Assembly: GCF_000003815.2 (NCBI RefSeq)
Contig: NC_049996.1
Span: 225,422 to 285,421, forward strand
Direction: 5' to 3'
Source of the DNA: Branchiostoma floridae
Lineage: Eukaryota; Chordata; Leptocardii; Amphioxiformes; Branchiostomatidae
DNA length: 60,000 bases
This document shows positions 9,985 through 20,450 of this stretch, piece by piece. How positions within the stretch are numbered: the stretch's first letter is position 1; the number at the start of each line of letters is the position of its first letter. The notes below the pieces were generated by a model, which did not search any database, was not told where the DNA came from, and saw only the letters and a program-made list of their open reading frames with translations. The translations under genes were made by a program, and so were the position numbers.

Positions 9985-10570
9985 AAGTACTGGAAAGAAA
10001 ACTTTTTTGGACATATGTTGTAGTGCCAGAGGCCCTGGGCGTTTCCAACAACAAATCAAACTCCTTAGATGCTACCATACAAAAACAAGACATCACACAA
10101 GCGATCAGTCAGCTAAAGAATAAGAAAGCCTCAAGCAGTGACTTGATTCTGAATAATTGATTGATTGATTGATTGAAGACCTTAATTGCATATTTTTGCC
10201 ACACCGGGCTAAGTACTTAGTGCTTCTCACATCTTCGCAAAACCGCTGATCAAGCTATTCAATTTACTTCTCTCATCTGGACACTTCCCCCAACAATGGC
10301 GAGTAAGCCACATTGTTCCACTACATGAAAGTGGGCCCAAAAAGACCGGAACAAAAAATCTGTCTTGTTAAGTTCTTCTGTACTTAACTCCAGGCTTACC
10401 AACTATCTATGAAAATAAAATCATTTCCCCAAACCAAGCTGGCTGCGGAAAACGCTTCGGAACGAATGACGACCTCATTGTAATCATAGATATCTAAATA
10501 TACTCGACACTCTGATATCTTCATATATATATACTAACGCCAATCAACGTCTGTTTGCGTGCTTTGTAGA
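9985..10570 (+). pseudogene. Decayed LINE reverse-transcriptase fragment, interrupted
   Basis: Shifting frames give the order of a non-LTR reverse transcriptase: DITQAISQLKNKKASSSDLI (the region before RT motif 1), then LIKLFNLLLSSGHFPQQWR, then ENKIISPNQAGCGKRFGTND. Several frameshifts and stops are present. The piece at about 10146-10225 does not belong to it and looks like an inserted LINE/SINE tail. Confidence 0.7.
10146..10225 (-). mobile_element. LINE/SINE 3'-tail insertion with (TTGA)n end
   Basis: On the minus strand TACTTAGCCCGGTG is followed by a short tail ending in ATTAAGGTCTTCAATCAATC repeats. It lies between two parts of the reverse-transcriptase fragment that would otherwise join. 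Ends estimated by eye. Confidence 0.5.
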
Positions 10571-10610
10571 CAAAAGACTACATTTTACTCCAAGCACAAA
10601 ACCCACTCAT

Positions 10611-10740
10611 GTTTATTTGCTTGTTTATTCTTTATTTAACCAGGGTCAAAGCATGTCGCCTGACGGCGTTTTTGCAGAAAGTGGCACAATTTATTAACCA
10701 CTACCCCCAAAGAAGAAGTCAAACCCTATAATAGTAAACG
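10611..10740 (-). repeat. Retroposon 3' end with (AATAAAC)-like tail
   Basis: The minus strand reads GACCCTGGTTAAATAAAG and then AT-rich AATAAAC/AAATAAAC units, the pattern of a LINE or SINE tail. It directly abuts the end of the reverse-transcriptase fragment. Confidence 0.4.
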
Positions 10741-10859
10741 TAGGACCTTATAGTAGATTAGAAACTAATACATGTATTATGTACTGAATGACTCTACTCT
10801 CATCTCGAGACTGTACGTGCCATCGGGCATGATTTTGCAAATAAACTCTCTCTTTTAAT

Positions 10860-11650
10860 ACTATTCACGAATCTTTCGTACCCTATTTCCAATGGTATGT
10901 GTATGACAGTCTTTACTCTTTTGATAAGAAAAACAAAATTCTCAAAATCTGTGCACAGGTGTTCTTCCTAACAAACACGGTTGGTAAGAAACCCTTTGAG
11001 AGAGGCCAATTAAGCCGATCTGCATTCCTCAATGGGCGCTTCAGGCAACTTAATTATTACTATTCATGAAGCTTTCGTACCCATTAGCGATAGTTTGAGT
11101 ATGGCAGTTTTTAGTCGTTTGATAAAAAGCAAAATTTTGGACACATCTGAAACAACATCAGCATTGTCAAAATCTTTTAGCTCAGGTTCCAAAGTTACGG
11201 GATGTTTCGAAGCTTCAGTGCACAGATGTCATCGGACACAGACAACATCAGACAAACCTCCATTGTTCCACCTGTCAATCACAACTGATAAGAAACCCTT
11301 TGAGGGTGGCCAATTAAGAATCCTTTTATTGTGGATTGCACAGGTGTTCTTTCACAGATAATTTGAGAGCGTCTAATTAAGATTCCTTTATTGTTGAGCA
11401 GAATTGTTTGAGCATTTTTCAGTACGGCCGCTTTTAGTATTTTGATTTAAAAAAATAATACACCTGAAAAGACTAGTTTAGCATTGTCAAAATCTTTTAG
11501 CTCAGGTGCCAAAGTTACAGGATGTTTCGAAGCTTGATTACACAGATGTTCGCATACAGACAACATCAGACAAACCTCCATTGTGAGAGTGGCCAATTAA
11601 GATTCCTTTCATTCTTGAGCAGAACTGCTTTGATCATTGGAGGTTTATCT
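10860..11650. repeat. Diverged tandem repeat, about three units
   Basis: Shared words recur in order: CATTGTCAAAATCTTTTAGC (twice), GATGTTTCGAAGCTT (twice), CAACATCAGACAAACCTCCA (twice), GAAACCCTTTGAG (twice) and GGCCAATTAAG (three times). Units are about 200-340 bp with internal deletions. Confidence 0.75.
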
Positions 11651-11699
11651 TCTTTTCCAGATTTGTTATTCTCGTGGTTCAGACTATTCCTTTATTCAG

Positions 11700-12060
11700 A
11701 TACCCTTTAGCTCTATTTAGGGCTAGTCTACCAGGGTTCGAATGAAACAATGAAACATACATATACAAACGCAAATATATACACAAACATACATGTATAT
11801 GTACAAACAGATAATAATAGATACACAAACATTAAAAAAAACTAATGGCTTGAGAAGACATGGTACATTGCCTTTTTTAAAGCGTGAGATGTTGAGCAGG
11901 GATTTGATGTGTGGTGGTAGGTGACATTCCAGACTGATGGTACGGTAGAGAAAAGTTCGCTTTTTTGACTTTGTTTTTGGCTTAGGTAGTTTAAAACTGA
12001 AGGAGTTGGATAATCTAATTGAATATGTGTGGGTAGAATGGACAGGAACGAACTATTCTA
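11700..12060 (-). pseudogene. LINE ORF2 C-terminus and 3' UTR fragment
   Basis: The minus strand reads SKKRTFLYRTISLECHLPPH then IKSLLNISRFKKG, the usual last segment of CR1/L2-type LINE ORF2, followed by an AT-rich 3' region ending near 11700. No reverse-transcriptase core is attached (5' truncated). Confidence 0.65.
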
Positions 12061-12167
12061 TATCTAAGATACGATTCCTGCTTGAGTCAGCTCCAGCGGT
12101 CACTCAAGACGCTCAGCGAGAGTGCCAAGATAAAATCATAAACCTCTATAGAAACAGCCCTATCCCA

Positions 12168-12359
12168 TACTGTAAATGCATTTAAGTTCGCGGGGATTTA
12201 ACTTCGCGGTAGCGGGAAAAGGACTTTTCGCGGTGGCTCTAAGTTCGCGGTAACACCATTATAGTGTGCAGTCTAATACCATAATAGAAAAATGTTCGCG
12301 GTGGTCACCGCGAAAACCGCAAACATTAATCCACCGCGAACATTTCTGCATTTACAGTA
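12168..12359. mobile_element. Short MITE with TACTGTAAATGCA ends
   Basis: Perfect terminal match TACTGTAAATGCA in inverted orientation, continuing into TTCGCGG-containing subterminal repeats. If the outermost TA is the target duplication, the inverted repeat proper begins CTGTAAATGCA. Non-coding and hairpin-like, with several internal GTTCGCGG words on both strands. Confidence 0.75.
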
Positions 12360-12639
12360 TTTCACTCGTCTTTTAAATACATGTACCTAAAAACATCTCC
12401 CATATCTATTTATCGACGACTGCAGTTTCCTTTTAATACTTTGTGTAATATGGATTTTTATTTCTGTTTTATTGAATATTTGTTTCAGCTAGTAATTTTG
12501 ACAAACAGGTTTGGGATTGAGTGCAAAATCAAATGTGCAGAAATTTCTTACTTGAATTTTTATTATCATAACTAAAAGGGTACCATGCTCATTGTAAGGG
12601 GTGATAAATAAGCTTTCCTGTGTTCAAATACAACTCAAT

Positions 12640-12956
12640 CTCTACAACTGGATAAAAAAGACAAGATTTATTTCTGGACGTTTCGAGTGACAGCCATCAC
12701 TCTCCTTAATTCAGTGTCACTAGAATGAACTGGCAGAACAATTCAATACAAGTACAGCTAACTAGAGACATTGGTTGAACATGCACATATGTCAATTCAC
12801 TAACTCCTAAGTATCGTAAGCAAATGTTACTTAAATGATGTTTTCTTGTGGTGAGTACTTGTATGGAATTGTCCTGCCAGGTCATTCTTGTGACCCTGAA
12901 GAACAGTGATGGATGACACTCAAAACGCCCGAAAGTAAATCTCTATTTTTTGTCTT
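12640..12956. mobile_element. Inverted-repeat element, probable Penelope-like edge pair
   Basis: About 75 bp at 12648-12735 recurs in inverted orientation at 12873-12956 (shared TGCCAG, TCATTCT and GTGAC, then CTGAA, GTGATGG, ACTC and AAACG words). Each arm carries a hammerhead-like core word order (see findings). About 135 bp of unrecognised sequence separates the arms. Assignment to Penelope-like elements is inference from this pattern. Confidence 0.5.
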
Positions 12957-12979
12957 TCGCCGCGCTTCCGCGGCGAAAG
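12954..12979. other. Perfect hairpin, 11-bp stem
   Basis: CTTTCGCCGCG, loop CTTC, then CGCGGCGAAAG. GC-rich island in AT-rich surroundings, followed by a (TCCG)n run at about 13003-13033. Confidence 0.9.
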
Positions 12980-13038
12980 GCAATCAGACCGATATTAGAT
13001 TTCTGTCCGTCTGTCCGTCCGTCCGTCCGTCCGGGTCG

Positions 13039-13246
13039 ACCATGCCATACCGTGCTAGCGAGATATTCTACCCTGTAGATTCGACGGTATGTAACGTTAT
13101 GACATACGTATCGGCCTACCATGAATGTGCTGCTTGGTTTGCGGTCCATGCCATATCGTGCTAGCGAGATATTCTACCCTGCAGATTCGACGGTATGTAA
13201 CGTTATGACATACGTATCGGCCTACCATGAATGTGCTGCTTGGTTT
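13039..13246. repeat. 106-bp tandem duplication
   Basis: Two nearly identical units, each starting CATGCCATA and containing GCTAGCGAGATATTCTACCC and CGGCCTACCATGAATGTGCT. Low divergence suggests a recent duplication. Confidence 0.9.
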
Positions 13247-13439
13247 CTGTATGGCTTATAAGCAGGAATTTGCAGAGACGGATGTGAACGGTGAGGATTT
13301 CTTCGTAAGATTGTATACAATTTATAAACTAACATGTTCGCTGTTTGGTTATAATAAAACAGACATTGTAGAGAACAGTTTGACATGTCATTTACTTTGT
13401 TTTATGGAAAATCACCGCTACAAAATCTAGAATTGTGTA

Positions 13440-14230
13440 AGATGCGTGCGCCGCATCTGACATGGTGTGGGAGGGGGGCGTATTCGGAAATTTCTTACTC
13501 TAAGAAATTTCAGGCTATTTTCGTGTAACAAACTTCTTTCAGCAAAATAGTAGCCCTCGGATGCGTTGAAAATAGAATTACCCACATTTAATTTATAATT
13601 TCGAAAGGGAAGATTCTGACCGAGCTCGACGGAGTGAGTCTGACGCGTGACGTCACGACTCCGTCAAGTAAAAGCATAATTGCGTTACTAAAAGAAACGA
13701 AACGTTCCATTAAACATACCACGGACCTGTTTTAGTTTAAAATATCTACCTTTCACATGATCTTGCCATTAAAAAAAATATTTCCATTACTGTATATGCC
13801 ATGTTAATATTTTATGTTCAGTTGTTTATGGTGACAATACTTTGTTTGTTCTTGCAGAAATTCAGGACACATCTACTGATAAATTTGATTACTACAGTGC
13901 ACTTTCATAAAACCCTGTTGTACTGTAACAGAGCCGTTCTTAACAGCGAAACAATCCGAATAAAGTTAACATCATTCATGCAGTTGTGTTATTATACAGT
14001 TCAAGTAAAATATACTCTGTGAGAACCACTACCTTACTAAACAGTTATATAACCTAGCACTTGACCAAACTGTGCCAGAGCTGCCAACGTTGCAGACTTG
14101 GCACCCACGCTTGACCAAACTATGCCAAACAATTTTACCTACACAATATAAGTAAGCGAAAGACTAGCTTTTTTTAGAAGCTCTTGTTTATCCAGATGTA
14201 GAGATTGAATTGTATTTGAATATCGTTTAC
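13440..14230. other. No recognisable gene
   Basis: Contains a small hairpin (AGATGCG / CGCATCT at about 13439-13459) and two CTTGACCAAACT repeats near 14057 and 14111. Nothing else recognised. Confidence 0.35.
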
Positions 14231-14231
14231 C

Positions 14232-14300
14232 TGGATGTCTAACCTTCGTCCACGAATCGTCATCCGGGATGGACGTAAAACGGGGGTCCCGTGCTCGAGG
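14232..14300 (-). repeat. Fragment of the dispersed repeat that elsewhere carries the hammerhead-like motif
   Basis: The minus strand contains GGTTAGACATCCAGGTAA, also found at about 32.99 kb and 44.45 kb. The open frame upstream (PDDDSWTKVRHPG) is probably part of the repeat. Confidence 0.45.
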
Positions 14301-14337
14301 AGGTGCCTCGACCACGGCCTCATTACTCAACACAATG

Positions 14338-14650
14338 TGTACCTGTACCTGTACCTAAACACACTAAATCACTATTGAACACCACTTTTTGTGACTAACG
14401 ATAAGTAAATTTCCAAATCAAACATAGCAATTCTAATCATCTTGAGTTGAAAATTAAGAAAACTTTGTTTTGAGGTTCAAATATGTAAATCCTAATAGAA
14501 TGATGTCGATTTCTCACTAAATGAGACAGTTGGCAACATTTTTAACGTACAGATAATTGATCAAACTTGTTTAGGTACAGGTAAAGGGACCGGACCTGTA
14601 CCTAATCCTGTGTACCTGTACCTGTACCTAAAATTTCTTTAGGTACACGG
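14338..14650. repeat. Element bounded by GTACCT repeats
   Basis: CCTGTACCTAAAC at about 14346-14358 faces GTTTAGGTACAGG at about 14570-14582, and a second direct CCTGTACCTGTACCTAAA block follows at about 14617-14634. AT-rich interior without coding signal. Possible inverted-repeat element; ends uncertain. Confidence 0.4.
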
Positions 14651-14700
14651 CTCAAATATGAGCCAGTAAAGATATGCCTAACTGAATAGTTTCGTCAGAT

Positions 14701-14945
14701 TGGTAAATTCTGTATTGTATCTGTATCTATATAGCCGGTATAACCGCCCTTTAGCGTAACACACCAGCTTCTGTATCTGTATCTACATAGCCGGTACGTA
14801 TAACCGCCCTTTGGCGTAACACACCAGCTTCTGTATCTGTATCTACATAGCCGGTATAACCACCCTTCGTCGTAACACACCAGCTTCTGTATCTGTATCT
14901 ATGTAGCCGGTATAACCGCCCTTCGGCGTAACACATCAGCTTCGC
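14701..14945 (-). repeat. Fourfold tandem copy of a LINE 3' tail
   Basis: Four units of about 56-60 bp; each on the minus strand reads CTGGTGTGTTACG, then a GGGCGGTTAT-like word, then CCGGCTA and ATAGATACAGATACAGA. The same tail is single in the related LINE ending at about 50.74 kb. Confidence 0.85.
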
Positions 14946-15210
14946 AAGTACGCGGCGCGGCAGCAGCTGGTTATATTACACTGAACGAGCCGTCACACCT
15001 AACTTTTGCACATCTATCTGCAAGCGTTCTTTAAAATTATCCAGAGAAGATGCTCCTACTGTGCTTGGTGATAACAATTTCCACTCTACGTTAGTGCTGG
15101 GAAAGTACGAATTTTTTTAACACAATCCTAGGTTGGTAACTCTGGTACTTGAAGACTTGCCTGTTTCTTGTTCCTTTCTGAGCTTGTAGTTTTATAGGAC
15201 ATTTTAAATG
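14946..15210 (-). pseudogene. 5'-truncated LINE fragment (same family as 49.6-50.7 kb)
   Basis: Minus-strand sequence matches the last 60-70 codons and stop of the LINE at 49.6-50.7 kb: shared words include TACCAGAGTTACCAACCTAG, GAACGCTTGCAGATAGATGT and GTGCAAAAGTTAGG. It then runs into the fourfold tail at 14701-14945. Confidence 0.8.
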
Positions 15211-15239
15211 CTTATGCCTTGCCGACATTGTGAAAGGAT

Positions 15240-16190
15240 GGCCAAACAAGGACATCCAATGTAATTGGATATGATAACCCCCTGCCTGCTCGCTCGGTGG
15301 TATCGCCCGTCATTCAGTAGCGAGCGTCACCGAGCAAGCACGCCCTACTCGCCCTAGGTATACCAGCGAAGTTGTGTTTTTTCCCCACCCGGCCCAGCCC
15401 TGGGTTGAGGATTATATGTTAAATCACCCACTTTTGAAAAAAGAGACATTAAAAAATTGAACCGCCAGCACTCTGGGCTCCTAGCTTTTAATATTGTGTT
15501 TATTGCTAGCATGCTGAATCATGAATAGACAATTTCGATGCCCTAGTCTCTACCAGACAGTAGTAACTATGCTGGCTGAAGGAAGCATAATTTGCTAGGG
15601 GGGTTTAGCCAGTAGAGGGTTTCTTTTTTCCAGTAACGAAGGGGGAATGTTAGCCTCTCCTGGTCAATAACCCCCTTTTTGCTACGGGCCGTGCCCCCAA
15701 AGGAAAGCCTGGTGGAGGCTATCGATGACTGTCGCGTTTGGGACCGCATTCTTCACACTGCAGCAGCGACGCCCAGCGGTAATGCGAAGAAGAACAAGTT
15801 AGCATTGCCCTAAGGTGGGAGACAGATGTTCACCAAAACGGCGGGCTGGTATAAACACTTGGTTCTGCACAAAGAAATTTGTTATTCAAGTAAAGACCAA
15901 GCTTAAATATGTTTCATTTGCCTCTTCCCAATCCTGAGTCCTCTTGCCGCACTCTCCATGACTCTAGATCGCGTCCGCCGCCAACGCCAATATTAGGTTC
16001 TCAGTCATGTTCAGGGGCACACGATCTAGATATAGACTATTTTATTCTTCATCTCTCGTCGCACATGGCACACAACTCCTGGACTCCCTGCAGGAGTGCT
16101 TCTCGCCTCTCTGGATCTCCCATCCAGACTCACTGACCTACTTACACCTGCTCTCTGACCTCCTCTGGGTCCTACCATTCCACATACTAG
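15240..16190. other. Unrecognised region
   Basis: The only notable word is CTAGTCTCTACCAGAC at 15545, also present at about 24447 and inverted at about 21850; probably a transposon end. No gene supported. Confidence 0.35.
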
Positions 16191-16191
16191 T

Positions 16192-16202
16192 GGGGGGGGG
16201 GG
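16192..16202. repeat. Poly-G run
   Basis: Eleven consecutive G. Confidence 0.95.
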
Positions 16203-16360
16203 TCCACTCAAAGCACAACAAACACACCCAGACAAACTGTCAATGTGACAGCTTTCAAATGTGTAAAGTACTTATCCTCATTGGTAGAACATACATTGAA
16301 AAAAGATGGCCTGACCTCTGACCCCTCAATGACGACATGGTACGGACTTTACTATTTTTA

Positions 16361-16637
16361 GCTTCGCCAAGAAGATTATGTTTTTGCTGACTTGGGTCTG
16401 TATGTAGGTCAACAGGATATAACTCGTGAAATTGTGGATGGAACTTTTTGATTTTTTGCAGGTGTGTAGCGGTTGTTGAAAGGCATGCCTAGTTCGAAAA
16501 TGGGTTACCTGGCGTTTTCCTACGGTACAGCAGCGAGCTTGGTATTTTTTTTGTGTTTTTTCGGGAAGCATAAGTCAAAATGCAGCTGGGCGATTTCCAC
16601 GATATTTGGCAGGTGTTTAGCGGTTGTGGAAAGGATT
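16361..16637. repeat. Dispersed repeat with CTTCGCCAAGAAG start and internal duplication
   Basis: Starts with GCTTCGCCAAGAAG, related to ACCTTCGCCAAGAAG at about 36.68 kb and ACCTTCGCTAAGG at about 34.60 kb. Contains two diverged copies of GCAGGTGTGTAGCGGTTGT (about 16459 and 16609). The LINE tail is inserted immediately after the second copy. Confidence 0.5.
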
Positions 16638-16886
16638 GTTTTTTTTTTTTTTTTTTTTTATTTTTTATTTTTTGTCAATATGACTTTATTCGGGTCCATC
16701 AGCAGTACATTGTGATTGTTACAAATCTAACGTCCGTACATGAAGTAGTGGCTGGATACATACATGTATAGCTTATTGTCTAGCCCAGAACCAAGGTGGT
16801 TCATACAGTATAGAACTTACACACAAGCTACGTAAATTGCTTAACAAAGCAAGTAGCAAATAAACATTTTGTTGTACACAGTTTCT

Positions 16887-19800
16887 CTACTCAATGATTT
16901 TACAAGTTTGCACATCTTGAGTGAGAGCAGTAAATAAATACAATACATTGTGGTTTCTAAGTAACTCCTTGTTGTCTTTATATCTGATCCACGATACAAA
17001 TATGGCGTATTTTGCAAGAGTAACATAAAAGTTACCTCCAAAAAGTACAGAAGCTGTAGTATTGATGGCTATGTTAATGCCAGATTGGGAAAGCAAGTGT
17101 TTAACTTCGTCCCAATAGCCTCTTAACCTTACACACTCAAAGAACATATGTGAATAATTTTCGTCTTGGTTACAGATCGCACATTTAGGGCTGTAGATAG
17201 TCCCAGAGGTGTCTACTATTTTCCATTTATGAAGTAAGAATCTGCAAGGGAGGATTTTGTGCAATAATTTAAAATTAAACTCTCTCAACTTATTCTCTTT
17301 TAACTTCAGGGTCTGAGATCTCCATATATTCGTCCAATTTAAGTTAGGAAATATGCTATCCCAATAAGCTTGAGAAGAAGGTTTTGTTAGGGTTTTGGCG
17401 AGACAAAGAGAATACAAATATTTACTACTGAGTTTTACTACTGGTATTTTACAAAAATTAATCCAAATCATGTAATCCTCCTTGCAAACTTTTATCTTAA
17501 AATTTTTATTTGACCAAATTCTATCATCATTAATTTTTGCAAGATCCCTCCTCCCCCCTCCAAGTTCCTGCCAGGCCAAGACTACCTCCCTATAAAAGGG
17601 TGGTAGTTGTGTCAGGGGTGGGGCATTTCTTTTAACATTAAAGTTACATCTAAAAATATTACAGTATTTTCCGAGTTTTTCAATAAAGTGTAAGGGTATT
17701 ACTTGCCATCGTCTTATATTATCTTGATTTGTCTGACAGTGTAGCAATCTCTTTACCCATGACGCTTGTAAGCTTTTACACTTAGAATATATGTCTATCA
17801 TTTTGATTCCCCCGTCGGTATAACTGGAATATAGTGCTGTACGCTTTATTTTGTCAGGTTTGTTGTCCCAAAGAAATGAGAAGGTTAATTTCTGAGTTTT
17901 CTTAAGTACCCATTCTGGGGTTGGAATCATAAACATGTTGTAGATAATTTGAGACAGGGCTAAAGTTTTTATAACATAACATTTTCCATATAAAGTTAAT
18001 TTGCGTTTCTGCCACCTTCGAAACATATTTTCAATTTTGTTTATCCGTTTGTCCCAATTTAAGGTTTCGCATAGTTCTTCTGAAAGGCTGAAGTATAGTC
18101 CCAGAGACTTGATAGGTGTCCCCGGCCATGTGATACCAAAGGGTTTGTCTCTGCGGTGTTGGAAGGACCCTATCCATAGTGCTTCGCACTTTTTAAGGTT
18201 CAATCTGGGTCCTGCGACATTACTAAACTTATCTACAATGTTAAGGGCAGTTTGTATTGAAAGGTCATCCGACAGTGTAAGTGTAGTATCGTCAGCAACT
18301 TGACTGATCTTTACTTCATACTCAAGATCGTGAACCATGACCTTGATTCCTTTAATTAAATCGGTATGTCGAATTTTAAGTGCCAGTATTTCTACAACTA
18401 AATTAAATAAAAGAGCAGAGAGTGGACAGCCCTGCCGGATGCCACGCTGCAGTTTGAAAAAGGCTGTCTTCCAGCCGAAGTTAGTCAAACAACATTCAAT
18501 ATCTGTATACATCATTTTCACCAAGGAAATAAAATTTGGTCCAAAGCCAAATTTCTGAAGGGTTTTGAGCATGAAGTTCCAGTTCACCATATCAAAAGCC
18601 TTTTGAAAGTCGAGGCAAATAATGGCTCCAGGAATGTTATAATGGTTGCAGTAATATATAACATCATGTATAACACGGACATTCTGACCGATAAATCTGT
18701 TTTTCAAATACGCTGTTTGGTCGTGTGAAATAAGGTTGGGTAGAGCTGCTTGGAGTCTTTTCGCCAGAGCAGCTGCCAACAACTTATAATCAGTATTAAG
18801 GAGACTAATGGGTCTCCAGTTAGCGAGATCTTTTCTGTCTCCCTTCTTAAAGATAAGTTTAAGGACTGCTCTTTTTTGAGACGGAGACATACATCCCTTT
18901 TCCATGGATTCTTTGAGAGCATCAAAAACAAAGTCTCCAATACTGTTCCAGAAAGTAAGATAGAATTCGGCGGGAAGTCCGTCCGTTCCTGGGGATCTAT
19001 TTGTTTTCATAGCTTGCAAGGCCTCAAAATATTCCTCCTTTTCTAGAGGTTTCTCAAGAATCAATTTTTTATGTTCGGAAAGGCTGGATTCTAGCTCAAC
19101 AGTCTCTAGGAACATATCAATTTCCCTGTCAGAGACTGAACAGTCGCTGGTATATAGACGTTCGTAGAATGATTTTTCTAACTGTAAGATTTTCCCCTGG
19201 TCTGTTACATCAGTGTCTCCTTCACTCAGTTTTGTAATATTATTGTTTGCAGCTTGCCATTTTTCAAGGTTGAGAAAATAAGAGAGAGATTTTTCTCCCT
19301 TCTCAGTCCATTCTGCCCGTGCTCTAATTTGTGCACCTCTGGCTTTTGACTGGTAGATTTTCTCAATCTCAGTTTTTACAGTGGTATATTCGTTTAGAGT
19401 TGTCTCATCCAGGTTTACGTCTATTTTCTGATCTAATTCCAATAATCTTTTTTCTAAGTAGATAAGATTTCCTTTCATTTGAATGGCTTTCTGTTTACAG
19501 AAGCCAATTGAGAATTCCTTGATTCGTTTTTTGATAAGTTCCCATAGGAGCTGTTTAGAAATAGTCGTGTTCTTGTATTCCAAATTAACATCTAATATAG
19601 AATTTTTGACGCCATCCATGTAATCCTGATCGGAAAGATATGCGGTATTTAAGCGCCATAGTCCTGGTCCGCGCTTTTCTTTGTTTAATCGTATTTTTAG
19701 AAAGATAGCTTTATGATCGGATTTGATGGATGGTTTGATAGTGCACTGTAAAACGTGGTCAACCAAAGATTTTTGAATAAGCCAAAAGTCTATTCTGGTG

Positions 19801-20399
19801 GACACTGGATAGGGATTCTTCCTTGTCCAGGTGAATTGTTTGCTCTGGGGATGGTTTTTCCGCCAGATGTCAACAAGTAAAAGATTTTGTTTTAAATTAT
19901 TCAAGGAATTCCCACCTGTGGGTGTCTTCGTTGCATGTTTTGATTGTCTGTCTAGCCCATTATCATTTAAATCATTGAAGTCTCCACCTGCGATGAGGTT
20001 AGTGACCTGATTGTCAGTAACCCAATCACAGAGATCGCTGAAGAATTTCCCTCTTTCAGTGCGATCATTTGGAGCATACACATTAAGAATACAGTGATCT
20101 TTCAGTACAACAATCAATTTTCTTCCATCGTTACCCTTTAACACATCAACAACATCAACATCAAGTCCTTTCCTGATAAGTATTGAGACTCCTCGACTGT
20201 GAGTGCTACCAAAGTCATGAAATTGTACTCCGTTCCAGTCTAATTCAAGATCACATTCAATGTCAGCTGTAAAATATGTCTCCTGAAGGAGGAAAATGTC
20301 TGCTTTTTGTTGACTTAGCCAGAGGTAAACGGTAGCTCGTTTGCGTTTATCACGCAAGCCACGAGCGTTTAGGGAAAGAAAACTAATAGCTGAAGCCAT
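16887..20399 (-). CDS. LINE ORF2: endonuclease-reverse transcriptase, 1170 aa
   Basis: Makes the enzyme for target-primed reverse transcription. Residues 1 to about 230 are an APE-type endonuclease: SFLSLNARGLRD, LLQETYF, AGGDFNDL, RIDFWLIQ and the catalytic SDH in IKSDHKAI. The central reverse transcriptase shows SPGTDGLPAEFY, NWRPISLLNTDYKLL, CLDFQKAFDMVNW (first catalytic Asp), GIRQGCPLSALLFNL and VADDTTL (the catalytic Asp pair; Val replaces the usual Tyr or Phe). The C-terminus has SYTDGGIKMIDI and a Cys-x2-Cys-x7-His-x4-Cys cluster (CAICNQDENYSHMFFEC). The order, the GGIKMID block and the CCHC end point to the L1/Tx1 group. Length is close to the family norm and the frame has no breaks. 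The clade is from remembered signatures, not a tree. Confidence 0.92.
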   Translation of the reverse strand: MASAISFLSLNARGLRDKRKRATVYLWLSQQKADIFLLQETYFTADIECDLELDWNGVQFHDFGSTHSRGVSILIRKGLDVDVVDVLKGNDGRKLIVVLKDHCILNVYAPNDRTERGKFFSDLCDWVTDNQVTNLIAGGDFNDLNDNGLDRQSKHATKTPTGGNSLNNLKQNLLLVDIWRKNHPQSKQFTWTRKNPYPVSTRIDFWLIQKSLVDHVLQCTIKPSIKSDHKAIFLKIRLNKEKRGPGLWRLNTAYLSDQDYMDGVKNSILDVNLEYKNTTISKQLLWELIKKRIKEFSIGFCKQKAIQMKGNLIYLEKRLLELDQKIDVNLDETTLNEYTTVKTEIEKIYQSKARGAQIRARAEWTEKGEKSLSYFLNLEKWQAANNNITKLSEGDTDVTDQGKILQLEKSFYERLYTSDCSVSDREIDMFLETVELESSLSEHKKLILEKPLEKEEYFEALQAMKTNRSPGTDGLPAEFYLTFWNSIGDFVFDALKESMEKGCMSPSQKRAVLKLIFKKGDRKDLANWRPISLLNTDYKLLAAALAKRLQAALPNLISHDQTAYLKNRFIGQNVRVIHDVIYYCNHYNIPGAIICLDFQKAFDMVNWNFMLKTLQKFGFGPNFISLVKMMYTDIECCLTNFGWKTAFFKLQRGIRQGCPLSALLFNLVVEILALKIRHTDLIKGIKVMVHDLEYEVKISQVADDTTLTLSDDLSIQTALNIVDKFSNVAGPRLNLKKCEALWIGSFQHRRDKPFGITWPGTPIKSLGLYFSLSEELCETLNWDKRINKIENMFRRWQKRKLTLYGKCYVIKTLALSQIIYNMFMIPTPEWVLKKTQKLTFSFLWDNKPDKIKRTALYSSYTDGGIKMIDIYSKCKSLQASWVKRLLHCQTNQDNIRRWQVIPLHFIEKLGKYCNIFRCNFNVKRNAPPLTQLPPFYREVVLAWQELGGGRRDLAKINDDRIWSNKNFKIKVCKEDYMIWINFCKIPVVKLSSKYLYSLCLAKTLTKPSSQAYWDSIFPNLNWTNIWRSQTLKLKENKLREFNFKLLHKILPCRFLLHKWKIVDTSGTIYSPKCAICNQDENYSHMFFECVRLRGYWDEVKHLLSQSGINIAINTTASVLFGGNFYVTLAKYAIFVSWIRYKDNKELLRNHNVLYLFTALTQDVQTCKIIE

Positions 20400-20450
20400 G
20401 GTGGTGAGTGTAACTTACAGTAGCAACAGTCTCAGAAGGAGACTAACAGT

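Noticed and set aside
15909-16321. Overlapping open frames near 16 kb (LDSLQECFSPLWISHPD)
   Set aside because: Looks mildly coding-like but has no clear splice sites, no start context and no recognisable domain.
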